A DNA stretch of 64,000 bases from Halieaceae bacterium UBA5044 (GTDB lineage Bacteria > Pseudomonadota > Gammaproteobacteria > Pseudomonadales > Halieaceae): assembly GCA_002416125.1 (NCBI GenBank), contig DIBU01000008.1, positions 124,001 to 188,000 on the forward strand, read 5' to 3'. Shown piece after piece: positions 51,462 to 60,636 of the stretch (the first letter of the stretch is position 1; each line of letters starts with the position of its first letter). Position numbers and translations under genes: made by a program. Under the pieces are notes generated by a model. It was not told the origin of the DNA. It saw only the letters and a program-made list of their open reading frames with translations, and ran no database searches.

Positions 51462-52723
51462 ACTTCGATATTCCAGAAGATATTCGCGATTTCCTGAACG
51501 AGCTCGACACATTCATCGACGACCAGATCAAGCCACTCGAGCAGGCGGACGACAACATTCGTTTCTTTGATCACCGCCGAGAGGACGCGCGAACCGATTG
51601 GGAACGAGACGGTCTCCCCAACGAGGAATGGGAAGAATTACTGCACAAAGCCAAGCAATTGGCGATCGCCGCGGGCATTTACAGCTACCCCTTTCCCGCG
51701 GAGCACGGTGGCCGCGACGGCAGCAACCTCGGTATGGCTATTATACGCGAGCACCTGGCGGCCAAAGGCCTGGGCTTGCACAACGACCTGCAGAATGAGC
51801 ATTCGATTGTGGGCAATAATGTGGGCCTGCTGCTGATGCTTGAGTACGGCACCGAGGCACAGAAAGCAGAGTGGCTGGACGGCCTGAAAAATGCCACACG
51901 CGGCTTTGCGTTCGGGATTACCGAGCCCGCACACGGCTCGGATGCCACCTGGATGGAAACCGGGGCGGTCAGGGACGGTGATCACTGGGTGATCAATGGT
52001 GAGAAAACCTGGAATACCGGTGTGCACACGGCACACAGCGATATGATCATGGCCAGGACGTCCGGGAACCCCGGGGATGGCAGCGGGATCACGGCATTCC
52101 TCGTACCCATGGATACGCCCGGACTCAAGGTTGAAGAGTATCTGTGGACCTTCAACATGCCCTCCGATCATGCCCGCGTTTCGCTGACCGACGTGCGGGT
52201 GCCCGACGCGGCCATCTTTGGTGGTGAGGGCAAGGGGCTGCAGGTCGTTCAACACTTCTTCAATGAAAACCGTATTCGCCAGGCCGCCTCAAGCCTGGGT
52301 GCCGCACAGTACTGCGTCAACGAAGCAGTGAAGCACGCACGGGAAAGAAAACCCTTCGGCAAACCGCTGGCAAGCAATCAGGCGATTCAGTTCCCGCTTG
52401 TCGACCTGCAAGCGCGTTGCGAAATGTTGCGAGCGCTCATTCACAAGACGGCGTGGCTCATGGACCGCGATGGCGCATTTTCCGTGTCCGACAAAGTATC
52501 CATCTGCAACTACCAGGCCAACCGACTCTGCTGTGAAGCCGCCGATACCGCGATGCAGGTTCACGGTGGCATGGGGTATTCCCGCTACAAACCGTTTGAA
52601 CATATCTACCGCCACCACCGCCGCTACCGCATCACCGAAGGCGCAGATGAAATCCAGATGCGTCGCGTGGCGGGTTATCTGTTCGGTTTCATGAAACAGG
52701 ACAAACCGAAGGGCGTCAGCTGA
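51458..52723 (+). CDS. Acyl-CoA dehydrogenase
   Basis: A 421-residue acyl-CoA dehydrogenase, distinct from the one at 50070. The start MNFDIPEDIRDFLNELDTFI follows AAGGGATCAAAAACA. The FAD-binding signature FGITEPAHGSDATWMETG lies near residue 156, and the substrate-binding region HARERKPFGKPLASNQAIQF near 290. The C-terminus is MQVHGGMGYSRYKPFEHIYR and then RITEGADEIQMRR. It belongs to the group of roughly 400-430 residue bacterial ACADs often used for branched, aromatic or steroid side-chain acyl-CoA. Its ATG overlaps the stop of the ligase remnant, suggesting an ancestral ligase-dehydrogenase operon. Confidence 0.92.
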   Translation: MNFDIPEDIRDFLNELDTFIDDQIKPLEQADDNIRFFDHRREDARTDWERDGLPNEEWEELLHKAKQLAIAAGIYSYPFPAEHGGRDGSNLGMAIIREHLAAKGLGLHNDLQNEHSIVGNNVGLLLMLEYGTEAQKAEWLDGLKNATRGFAFGITEPAHGSDATWMETGAVRDGDHWVINGEKTWNTGVHTAHSDMIMARTSGNPGDGSGITAFLVPMDTPGLKVEEYLWTFNMPSDHARVSLTDVRVPDAAIFGGEGKGLQVVQHFFNENRIRQAASSLGAAQYCVNEAVKHARERKPFGKPLASNQAIQFPLVDLQARCEMLRALIHKTAWLMDRDGAFSVSDKVSICNYQANRLCCEAADTAMQVHGGMGYSRYKPFEHIYRHHRRYRITEGADEIQMRRVAGYLFGFMKQDKPKGVS

Positions 52724-52832
52724 TCTCGGCGTAGCCCCTCACGTTCAATACGTTGGAAAAGGAAGTCGCGGCGTACTGCACAGGCCGACACCGCACAGGG
52801 CTGGACTGGTCCCCTCAAACAATGGTGTTGCA

Positions 52833-52851
52833 AATAATAACCATTCGCATT
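52833..52851. promoter_or_regulatory. Fur-box-like site
   Basis: AATAATAACCATTCGCATT resembles the Fur consensus, most clearly on the reverse strand as AATGCGAATGGTTATTATT. It lies about 35 bases before the ATG at 52887. The rest of the gap 52724-52886 shows no gene. Confidence 0.55.
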
Positions 52852-52886
52852 AAATTGCAGTGGCGAACCTTTCATGGAGCCCTCAA

Positions 52887-53357
52887 ATGCGATTACGTTT
52901 CCTGTGCAGCAATCACCGTGACTGGCTGGCGTCGAATGCGGTCGCCGCCCTCAATTCCTGGCAGCGCAGCCACGATCACGCCACCGCTTTACTCGCTGAG
53001 CAGGAATCGACGAAAGCCTTGAATTATGCCGGCTGTGCACTTGAAGCCGCCGAGCTACTTCTCTTCAACCACGCCCGACAGTCCGGGGATGATATCGCCC
53101 GGTTTACGCAATCGGCGCTGTTGTTGTGCACCTCGCTGATCCAGTCCGGCGAAGCCCGACTGGCCTGCGGCGTGATTGGCGGCACGATAGCGCGCCTGGA
53201 AGAGCTGCTGTTGAGTGGTGTGGAGCGACGAGCGGTCCTTGAGGGCTGCCAGCGACTGCTGGAGGTCGGCGACCAGTTCAGTCGACCTGACGCCAATGAC
53301 CAGCAACCGTACTCCGGGCCGGTAGCCGATGCCGCACCGAGACACCGCGTGCATTGA
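52887..53357 (+). CDS. Hypothetical protein, possibly iron-regulated
   Basis: A 156-residue cytoplasmic-looking protein; I do not recognise the family. The start MRLRFLCSNHRDWLASNAV follows GGAG at 8 bases. It is predicted to be mostly helical, with no signal peptide or membrane span, resembling TPR-like helical hairpins (e.g. YAGCALEAAELLLFNHAR near residue 50, TQSALLLCTSLIQSGEARLA near 76). The next gene starts immediately after its stop, and a Fur-like box sits upstream. Co-expression under iron limitation is inferred. Confidence 0.65.
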   Translation: MRLRFLCSNHRDWLASNAVAALNSWQRSHDHATALLAEQESTKALNYAGCALEAAELLLFNHARQSGDDIARFTQSALLLCTSLIQSGEARLACGVIGGTIARLEELLLSGVERRAVLEGCQRLLEVGDQFSRPDANDQQPYSGPVADAAPRHRVH

Positions 53358-53576
53358 ATGAGTGCCGCCGAATGGCCAATAACCTCGAGCCTCGATAGGC
53401 ACCCAACTGGGGATGCCCCCCAGGAATGGGTGCAGATCGAGATACCGCGGCAGGTGCTCGCCCGGCTGCTGCACCACCGGAGCCTGTTCGCGGAAGAGCT
53501 CAGGACGCTCAACAGGGAATCCTGCCTCGCGACCCAGACGGCACTCAAGATCTGCCTGACGCAACACGGCAGGTAA
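53358..53576 (+). CDS. Small hypothetical protein, partner of preceding gene
   Basis: A 72-residue protein starting directly after the preceding stop (TGAATG), so the two are coupled. The core WVQIEIPRQVLARLLHHRSL with FAEELRTLNRESCLATQTALK is helical and has a single Cys pair near residues 54 and 66. No family is recognised. Composition and coupling favour a real gene over chance. Confidence 0.5.
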   Translation: MSAAEWPITSSLDRHPTGDAPQEWVQIEIPRQVLARLLHHRSLFAEELRTLNRESCLATQTALKICLTQHGR

Positions 53577-53751
53577 GCAAGCGGATGCTCCATGAGCCAA
53601 ACGCGGCCGGTCGATAACCGCCTGCATCGGGCTCGCGCATACATCGCTTTTTTCTGATTACAAAGCTATAAACTTCGACTTTACCTTACAGTTGGGGAGG
53701 GTATCCTAGCCCGGCCTTTCAAAGGCGCCCAACAGACCCGGAGCACAGGAT

Positions 53752-53931
53752 ATGCACACCACACCAGACAAGGCTCACCAAGACGTGACAACCCGGCCAT
53801 CGCGTGGCCAGCGCTTCACGACATGGATACAGGAGCCCTTCGGCTCCGTGATGTTCGCATCGGTTGCAACCATCAGTTCCTTCGGCTTTGTACTCTCCGG
53901 CATGTGGGCAATCCAGACTACTCTCAATTAG
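53752..53931 (+). CDS. 59-residue small membrane-type protein
   Basis: An ORF below usual length cut-offs. GGAG precedes the ATG at 8 bases. The first 30 residues are polar (MHTTPDKAHQDVTTRPSRGQ), followed by one hydrophobic helix of about 22 residues (SVMFASVATISSFGFVLSGM) and a short tail. There is no Gly-Gly leader typical of C39-processed peptides. It is convergent with the sigma-54 activator of the secretion operon. It may be a small membrane protein or a non-standard exported peptide; the coding call is moderate. Confidence 0.45.
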   Translation: MHTTPDKAHQDVTTRPSRGQRFTTWIQEPFGSVMFASVATISSFGFVLSGMWAIQTTLN

Positions 53932-54077
53932 TCACAACTCTGCGAAGCTCCCCTCTTCCCGGCATTTTTCCGCGAGCGATCACTCTTATTCTACGACCGA
54001 AAACCGGTCCGCGATGCGTCAGGTTGCTGCAGTAAAACACTTGGGAAATCGCACTGCCAGTTGATGCCAGCGAGATG

Positions 54078-55325
54078 CTAACTGCTGCCTTTGTGCTGCT
54101 TGAACGCCTTGGACTGGATACCGTGCTTTTTCAGCAACGTCTGCAGGTGGGAGCGGTTCAGGTCCAGTTTCTTGGCCAGGTCTACAACCCGGCCTTTGGT
54201 ATCCCGAAGGCCGTTCTCCAGATAGCGCTTTTCCGCGGCATCGCTGGCAAGGCGCTTCACGTCAGCCAACGAGCCGGTATAGCTATCCGGTTGCGCTACC
54301 TGTGCCGAGCTGGGGGTGCGGATATTTTTCGGTAGATGCTCGATCTCGGCAACCTCGTCTGCCAGACAGGACAGGCGGTAGACCAGATTGCGTAGTTCCC
54401 GTATGTTCCCGGGATAATGATAACCGAGCAAAAACTGGTGCAGGTTTTCGGAGAGCTTCACGGGCGGCCGACCCAACTGCTCAGAGGCCTCGGAGAAGAA
54501 AAAGTCACAAAGCAGCGGGATCTCATCGCGCCGCTCGCGCAGTGGCGGCAAACTCGCGTGAATCACACCCAGACGATAGAACAAATCCTCTCGAAAAGCG
54601 CCCTCTTCCGACATTTGGGCCAGGTTGCGATTGGTTGCCGCGACGACGCGCGTATCCACCGCGGTCACTTCATCCGAACCCACACGCTGAATCTCATGGG
54701 CCTGGAGCACGCGCAGCAGCTTTACCTGACCCTGCATGGGTAGCTCACCGACTTCATCGAGGAATATCGTTCCGCCATTCGCAGCTTCAAAGCGGCCTTT
54801 ACGGTCGCTGGTAGCTCCCGTGAATGCGCCCTTCTTGTGACCGAACAGTTCCGATTCAATCAGGTTCTCGGGTATGGCTCCACAGTTGATGGAAACAAAT
54901 GGCTTATCGGCCCTGGTACTGTTGGCGTGAATAACCTTGGCAAACAGCTCCTTGCCCGTGCCACTTTCGCCGTCGATGAGTATGGGCAGCATCGTCGGCG
55001 CTGCCTTGCGGACAATCTCCAGGGCCTCAAGCAGGCCAGGGCTTTCTCCAAGAACACCCTCGAAGCCCAGTTCATCGTAACTTGAGCGCTTGCTGGCCGC
55101 ACCGGTCATCTCGACGGTTTTCTGTGTGGTGGCCCTCTCCAGGCGCTCGGTCCGTGACGCCAGCAGAATATCCGCCCGCAACGCATTGAAGTCCTCCAAC
55201 AATGCGCCGATTTCCTGTTTATCAAGATAGGTCGCCAACCGCAGGCGTGAACGGAGAATCTCGACTTTCTCGATCAATCCACCATGACTTGCAGGCGTCT
55301 GGGATTTAAAACTGAACTGTTTCAT
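54078..55325 (-). CDS. Sigma-54-dependent transcriptional activator without sensor domain
   Basis: A 415-residue enhancer-binding protein. The central AAA+ domain has Walker A GESGTGKELFAK near residue 119, the sigma-54 contact loop GAFTGA near 166 and Walker B GGTIFLDEVGEL near 184. The C-terminal Fis-type helix-turn-helix includes VVDLAKKLDLNRSHLQTLLKK near 381. The N-terminal 90 residues are helical and match no receiver, GAF or PAS domain I can recognise, so control may come from a partner protein. It is the last gene of the secretion operon, its start overlapping the ABC gene stop by 4 bases. It probably controls that system or its cargo. Confidence 0.9.
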   Translation of the reverse strand: MKQFSFKSQTPASHGGLIEKVEILRSRLRLATYLDKQEIGALLEDFNALRADILLASRTERLERATTQKTVEMTGAASKRSSYDELGFEGVLGESPGLLEALEIVRKAAPTMLPILIDGESGTGKELFAKVIHANSTRADKPFVSINCGAIPENLIESELFGHKKGAFTGATSDRKGRFEAANGGTIFLDEVGELPMQGQVKLLRVLQAHEIQRVGSDEVTAVDTRVVAATNRNLAQMSEEGAFREDLFYRLGVIHASLPPLRERRDEIPLLCDFFFSEASEQLGRPPVKLSENLHQFLLGYHYPGNIRELRNLVYRLSCLADEVAEIEHLPKNIRTPSSAQVAQPDSYTGSLADVKRLASDAAEKRYLENGLRDTKGRVVDLAKKLDLNRSHLQTLLKKHGIQSKAFKQHKGSS

Positions 55326-58300
55326 ACAGTGATCTGCTTCTGCACCAATTGATAATACATTCCTTTTGCTGCAATCAGTTCGTCGTGCGTGCCGCTTTCA
55401 GCGATTGCACCGTTGTACAAGACCAGGATTTTATCGGCGCGCATGATGGTGCTCAGGCGGTGTGCTATAACCAGTGCGGTACGCCCCTCCAATATGCCAT
55501 CCATATTGCTCAGGATATTGCTCTCGGATTCTGTATCAAGGGAGGATGTCGCTTCGTCAAGTATCAGGATGCGTGGATCGCGGTACAGCGCCCTGGCAAT
55601 ACACAGCCGCTGGACCTGCCCCCCGGACAATCCTGTACCGCGCTCCCCCACTTCCTGCTCGTATCCCCGGGGCAGATTACTGATGAAGCCGTGCGCATCC
55701 GCCAATTCGGCGGCGTCGACGATGCGCCGCTTGTCAGGGTCTTCATCGCCCATGGCAATGTTTTCTGCAATCGTGCCCTGAAACAGCAGGTTACTTTGCA
55801 TGACGTAGCCAAGTTGCGCGCGGTAGCGCTGGGTTTCGATGAGATTCAGGTCGTAGCCGTCAACCAGAATCTTCCCCTCGGTCGGCGGGTAGAAACCCAC
55901 CAGAAGCTTGGCAAGCGTGGACTTTCCGGAGCCACTTTTGCCGACCAACGCCACCAGCTCACCCTGCTTTATCTCCAGATTGATGTCTTCCAGCACGTAG
56001 TTCGTATCATTGCCACCGTAGCGGAAGTAGACATTCTTGAAGCTCACATCGCCTTGCAGGTGCGGCAGCACAATACGCGAGCCCATTTCCTCAGGCTTCT
56101 GCTCGGGCTCAAGATCGAGCACATCCCCGAGGCGCTCCATCGCAATGCCCGCAGCGTGTAACTCATCCCACAGACTGACCAGCTGCATCAATGGCGTCAT
56201 CACCGAACTTGACAGCATGTTGAAGGCAATGAGTTGCCCCACACTCAGCTCTTGCGCGATCACCATGTTGGCACCGATGTAGAGGATCGCTACCGTCGCA
56301 GCGATGTTGAGCAGCTGGCTGCCGAACGCCACAAACAACTGAAACCCCTGGGCATCGTACTGAACATTCAGGGCATTGGCGTACTTTCGCTCCCAGTTGA
56401 GGCGCATCTGGCGCTCTATGCCCATGGCCTTGACTGACTCAGCTGCACTAACGGTCTCCATCAAAAGCCCTTCGGCTTCGGTGGACGTCTCGAATATCTT
56501 GCGGCTGTAGTCTTTCATGCGCGGTGTGACCAGCACCGTCAGCACGAATATGGGAATAACCAGAGCCAACATTATCAACGTCAGCTTGACGTTATAGAGG
56601 AACATAACGGTCAAATACACGAAGACCATCATGACGTTCAGCACCGTGCCTACAGTCTGCCCGGTAAGGAAGTCACGAATGGTCTGGTTCTCCTGGAACC
56701 GGGCAATCACATCGCCGGTCCGGCGATTGGCAAAGAATGCCACCGGCAACGCCAGCGCGTGTTGGAAAAAACCGGACATCATGGCGAAGTCCATACTTCG
56801 CGTCATGAACGCCGCGAGATAGCCTCGCATGATCGTGGTCAACTGGGCAAACAGCTGACTCAGCACCAGGCCCACAGTGAGCATCAGCAACAGCTGGGTG
56901 TTCTCGTGCACGATTACCTTGTCGAGAATATTCTGGGTAATGATCGGTGGCGCCAGCCCCAGCAACTGAATGACCAACGCAGCGAGAAAAAGGTGCACGA
57001 CCGTGGATCGATGTGGCGTCAGGTAGCCTACAAACCGCTTCCAGGGTGACTCCTGGGCTGGCGCATTCGATTCGATATTGGTTGGTTTGAAAAGCAGACA
57101 CGTTCCCGTCCAACCCTTCTCGAACTCTTCAATGGTCAGCTTGCGAAACCCCGGGCCCGGGTCAGCCACCCAGACGTGCTGGCTCGATATGCCGTAGACC
57201 ACAACAAAATGGTAGCCCTCCCAGTGCGCGATCAGCGGAAAGTCGAAACTCTTCATCGCGCCCAGCGTGGACTGCACGCCGCGAGTACTGAAACCCAGTG
57301 CCTCAGCGGCCTTGGCCACGCTGTCCAGCGAAGCCCCTTCCCGAGAGACATTTACCAGATCACGCAGCTTACCCAGACCCATGGGTACACCGAAATATTT
57401 GCAGACCATGGCGAGACACGCGGCACCACAATCCATTTCCTCCGCCTGCTGCACAAGCGGAAAGCGCTCCAGCACACGCTGACCAAAGCCCGCCTTGGAC
57501 TCAACATCCAGGCTGAACTGGGAGCCCCGCTTTTCGCGGAGTTGTTTCTGACGCGTCAACTCCCGATCAAGAAACCGGATGCGGTCTTCAATGGCTGGAC
57601 GCAGCCTGGGGTTGTGCTCCAGTATCGCGCGAACAGTGTCCTCGGGAATGATGAGCAGCGTCAGGTCGGTTTCGGCCAGGGCTGAGGCCTGCTGCTCCTG
57701 ACGCAACAGGCAGGCCTTTTCGCCAAAGATCTCCCCTTGCGCCAGGGTCGCCAGCGGATACTCGACATCCTTCTCCCGCCTCACCAGGCGAACCCGACCC
57801 TGCCGAATAACGTAGAGTCGACGATCACTGCTCGAATCCTGCGTGATCACTTCGGTGCCCGCGGCCACGCTTTTGATCCCTACACTGGCGACCAATCGTT
57901 TCAGCTCGTCCGCATCGACCGCGTTACCCAGCTCGAAAAACTGGCTGACCACACCGCCCGCTGCTCGAATCGCGGCGTGGCTGCTCATGAAGTCCTCGGC
58001 CTCGGCATTCTCCTTGAATACCGCGGCGAATGCGGAGGACGGAATCCGTGCGATCTCCGTCGCCGAAGACGCTCGACAGGAAAACTCGTAGCGAACGTTC
58101 CGCAATGCGCCTAGCTCGCCGAGAACATCCCCGGATTTGCGCACGCCGATGCTGGCTTCCTTGCCACCTGCTTCCTTGAAGAGTCGAACACGCCCCTGCA
58201 CGACAACGAGCAGACCCTGCGTCTGGTCGCCCTCCGCGACAACGCCATCCCCGAGCTCGTAGTGCGTCACACTCGCTGCCCTGGCCAGCGCCAGGCGTTG

Positions 58301-58393
58301 CTCAGCGCTTAGCGCAGACAGGAAATCGATCTGCGCCAGCACCTCGGCAAGAGACGCCACATCGGCCTCGGTCATACTCTTTTCACTGGTCAC
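55322..58393 (-). CDS. Peptidase-containing ABC exporter with two cyclic-nucleotide-binding domains (HetC-like)
   Basis: A 1023-residue inner-membrane exporter. Two cNMP-binding-type domains cover about residues 15-130 and 150-285. A C39 peptidase domain (about 310-440) has the catalytic Cys in QQAEEMDCGAACLAMV and His in WEGYHFVVVYG, so it should be active. The ABC membrane domain spans about 455-750. The ATPase has Walker A LVGKSGSGKSTLAK near 820, signature LSGGQVQRLCIA and Walker B ILILDEATSSLD near 940. The start is GTG with GGAGG upstream. C39 domains trim Gly-Gly leaders during export. The cNMP-C39-ABC layout is known from cyanobacterial HetC and bacteriocin-type exporters. Confidence 0.92.
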   Translation of the reverse strand: MTSEKSMTEADVASLAEVLAQIDFLSALSAEQRLALARAASVTHYELGDGVVAEGDQTQGLLVVVQGRVRLFKEAGGKEASIGVRKSGDVLGELGALRNVRYEFSCRASSATEIARIPSSAFAAVFKENAEAEDFMSSHAAIRAAGGVVSQFFELGNAVDADELKRLVASVGIKSVAAGTEVITQDSSSDRRLYVIRQGRVRLVRREKDVEYPLATLAQGEIFGEKACLLRQEQQASALAETDLTLLIIPEDTVRAILEHNPRLRPAIEDRIRFLDRELTRQKQLREKRGSQFSLDVESKAGFGQRVLERFPLVQQAEEMDCGAACLAMVCKYFGVPMGLGKLRDLVNVSREGASLDSVAKAAEALGFSTRGVQSTLGAMKSFDFPLIAHWEGYHFVVVYGISSQHVWVADPGPGFRKLTIEEFEKGWTGTCLLFKPTNIESNAPAQESPWKRFVGYLTPHRSTVVHLFLAALVIQLLGLAPPIITQNILDKVIVHENTQLLLMLTVGLVLSQLFAQLTTIMRGYLAAFMTRSMDFAMMSGFFQHALALPVAFFANRRTGDVIARFQENQTIRDFLTGQTVGTVLNVMMVFVYLTVMFLYNVKLTLIMLALVIPIFVLTVLVTPRMKDYSRKIFETSTEAEGLLMETVSAAESVKAMGIERQMRLNWERKYANALNVQYDAQGFQLFVAFGSQLLNIAATVAILYIGANMVIAQELSVGQLIAFNMLSSSVMTPLMQLVSLWDELHAAGIAMERLGDVLDLEPEQKPEEMGSRIVLPHLQGDVSFKNVYFRYGGNDTNYVLEDINLEIKQGELVALVGKSGSGKSTLAKLLVGFYPPTEGKILVDGYDLNLIETQRYRAQLGYVMQSNLLFQGTIAENIAMGDEDPDKRRIVDAAELADAHGFISNLPRGYEQEVGERGTGLSGGQVQRLCIARALYRDPRILILDEATSSLDTESESNILSNMDGILEGRTALVIAHRLSTIMRADKILVLYNGAIAESGTHDELIAAKGMYYQLVQKQITV

Positions 58394-58427
58394 ACCGGCC
58401 CTCCGCAGGCTGTTCGCAGGATCGCAC

Positions 58428-59174
58428 CTACACTTCTACCCTGAAATCACGGGCAGCAGTTTCCAGCCACTCGTTGTAGAGCAGGTTGCTGACTGCATCG
58501 CGTGTTGTCTTGTCCAGCACAGCGTCGTATTTGGCGGTGACCGAAAATATCTCAAAGGTGTTCTCGGTATCGGCCTCAAAGGGGCCGAGAACCTCACCGA
58601 CCGAGGCGTTGAACAGTTTCGCTTCCAGCGCTGGATTGAGTGCTCCACGCATGACCTTGCCTACACGCCCACCATCTGTCGCGGATTCCGCAGTGGAGTG
58701 CTCCGCCGCAATTTCATCGAAACTGTCCGGATCCTCGCCGAGCAGCGAGACAATCTCACGGGCCTTGCCCTCTCCGGTTACCACCAGGTGGCTGAGCTCG
58801 ACTGCATCGAACTGCGGCGCATGCAGGGAAAAATACTCATTGATAGCGGCATCACTGCAGATATCTTCGCGCATTTTCTCCGCCAGCAGGGCGTCCTCCA
58901 GAAAGGCCTCATATTGCTCAAGTGAAAGCGACGCATCGTCGAGAAATGCATTGGCCTCTTTGGCCCGATGCAGGCCGAGCGCACGCCGGTGCTGATCTGC
59001 CCGGTTTTGTAGCTCTTCGGGGCTGGCCGTGAGGCCGCGTTTGCGTGCGGCTGTTGCCGCGAGCTTTTCCTTGATGATGTCCTGGACAACATGGGGGAAG
59101 CGACCAGAGAGCTTGAGCCAGCCCACCAAATCATCACTTGTCAGCGTATTTCCATCTATACGAACGATATCCAT
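58428..59174 (-). CDS. Parvulin-type peptidyl-prolyl isomerase of the secretion operon
   Basis: A 248-residue PpiC/SurA-like protein. The start MDIVRIDGNTLTSDDLVGWL follows GAGAGG; the longer reading to 59300 overlaps the HlyD stop region. An N-terminal helical part (to about 135) precedes the rotamase domain (about 145-235) with AVELSHLVVTGEGKAREI and DGGRVGKVMRGALNPALE. There is no signal peptide, so unlike SurA it should act in the cytosol. In related operons such isomerases are thought to help the exporter or its cargo; here it sits between exporter and adaptor genes. Confidence 0.85.
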   Translation of the reverse strand: MDIVRIDGNTLTSDDLVGWLKLSGRFPHVVQDIIKEKLAATAARKRGLTASPEELQNRADQHRRALGLHRAKEANAFLDDASLSLEQYEAFLEDALLAEKMREDICSDAAINEYFSLHAPQFDAVELSHLVVTGEGKAREIVSLLGEDPDSFDEIAAEHSTAESATDGGRVGKVMRGALNPALEAKLFNASVGEVLGPFEADTENTFEIFSVTAKYDAVLDKTTRDAVSNLLYNEWLETAARDFRVEV

Positions 59175-59262
59175 GGTTTTCCTCTCTTCAAGATAATTAC
59201 TGCTTGGGTTGCCTGAACTGCCATTTACTACACTCTGATTGGTGACGAAACACCGCGCCTTG

Positions 59263-60636
59263 TTACCTGATGCTCCTAAAGGGCTCCAGCGCCAGATCAA
59301 TCACCCGACGCTTGCGCACGACAATCTCAGCCGCCGCACCCATGCCATAGCGCAGCAACACCTCTCCATTTGCGGTTTCAATGGATTCGCGCTCAAGTTG
59401 AATCTTGCCCTCGTAAGTGGGTGGAGCGCCCTCCCCGCCCTGCTTCACCGCTGGCGATATGTAATCCAGCCTGCCTTCTACCGAGCCATAGGTCTGATAG
59501 GGGAAAGCATTGAATTTGATTTTCACGCTCTGGCCTACCTGCAGAAATCCGCGCTCACTCTCGGGTATCTGGACTTGCAATATGCGCTGGGTATCGGCGG
59601 GCGCGATATTCACCAGAGGCTTTGATGACTGGACTTTGTCTCCGCGCTGCGTGAGGGGCACCTCGGTGACAACACCGCTTATCGGCGCGTGTATCTTCAA
59701 GAAGTTGTTCTCATCGAAATTCTTGAAGCTGACCCGCTCAGCCGCGTCTGCAGCGATGCGCGCGCTACGCAGCTGGAATTCGACTTTTGCCTGCTCCTGT
59801 TCCATATCACGTAGCAGCGTTTCATACTGTACACGCTGTTCCGCGAGTTCCTGCGACGCGTTTGCCACGTTACTGTCGGCTTCAGAGATTGCGCGGTTGA
59901 GCTCATATTCAAGAGACGACAGACGCGCCTGTGCAGCACCCGTTTTCGCCTGGGCATCAAGGTAAGCGTTAACCTTTTGCTGCACCTGGGTTTGTGACAC
60001 GCCGCCACCACCCTCCATGCTGGCAAGCCGCTCGTACTGGGTTTTCTCCTCCTCCGCAGCCGCTTCGGTGCGTCGCGCCTGCTCCAGCGCAGTTCGCGCC
60101 TCATCCAGCTTGGCACGCTGTGCTCCCGCCAGCTTGAACAGGCCTTCTTCAAGTTTCTTGTCCGTCTCTTTTTGCAGGAAATCGAGCTTGGCCTTCATCG
60201 CCTCAGCCTTGCGCTGCTGCAATGCCAGCTTGGCAGGAAGGCGCTCATACTCCAGTTCAGCCTGATCCAGACGCAATTTGGACTCCAGTGCTTTCGATGC
60301 AGAGTCGATTGCACTGCGGGCGTTGATCCGCGCGATGATGTCGCCTTCCTGAACCGGAACCCCCGGTGACACATAAACATCCACCAGCTCGCCATCGATG
60401 GGGGCATAGACACGTCGAATGTCCGCTTCCGGTACCAGCACCCCCTGCGCTGTCACCACCACATCTGCTTGCGCAAAAAAAGCCCAGATGAAGGCCAGCA
60501 ACAGCACAACAACGATCAGGATATTGGTGAGTTTGATCAGACGAGACGGTTCGGAAACCAGGATCGCGATCCCTTCCAGACTATGGTCTCGCAGCGCATC
60601 TGCTAGCCGAAGTGAGCGTTGTGGTTTTGTGATCAC
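59263..60636 (-). CDS. HlyD-family secretion adaptor
   Basis: A 457-residue membrane fusion protein. An N-terminal cytoplasmic tail of about 35 residues is followed by one membrane helix (IKLTNILIVVVLLLAFIWAF near residue 35). A lipoyl half-motif (IRRVYAPIDGELVDVYV near 73) comes next, then a long coiled coil (about 100-300) and the second lipoyl half IHAPISGVVTEVPLTQRGDK near 320. The C-terminal beta domain contains GFLQVGQSVKIKFNAFPYQ. It links the ABC exporter to the outer-membrane channel. Its start overlaps the stop of the FHA gene by 4 bases. Confidence 0.92.
   Translation of the reverse strand: MITKPQRSLRLADALRDHSLEGIAILVSEPSRLIKLTNILIVVVLLLAFIWAFFAQADVVVTAQGVLVPEADIRRVYAPIDGELVDVYVSPGVPVQEGDIIARINARSAIDSASKALESKLRLDQAELEYERLPAKLALQQRKAEAMKAKLDFLQKETDKKLEEGLFKLAGAQRAKLDEARTALEQARRTEAAAEEEKTQYERLASMEGGGGVSQTQVQQKVNAYLDAQAKTGAAQARLSSLEYELNRAISEADSNVANASQELAEQRVQYETLLRDMEQEQAKVEFQLRSARIAADAAERVSFKNFDENNFLKIHAPISGVVTEVPLTQRGDKVQSSKPLVNIAPADTQRILQVQIPESERGFLQVGQSVKIKFNAFPYQTYGSVEGRLDYISPAVKQGGEGAPPTYEGKIQLERESIETANGEVLLRYGMGAAAEIVVRKRRVIDLALEPFRSIR

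Noticed and set aside
53640..53751. Sigma-54 promoter for the 59-residue ORF (TTGGGGAGGGTATCCTAGC)
   Set aside because: The GG and GC pairs are one base too far apart and the surrounding bases do not fit the consensus.
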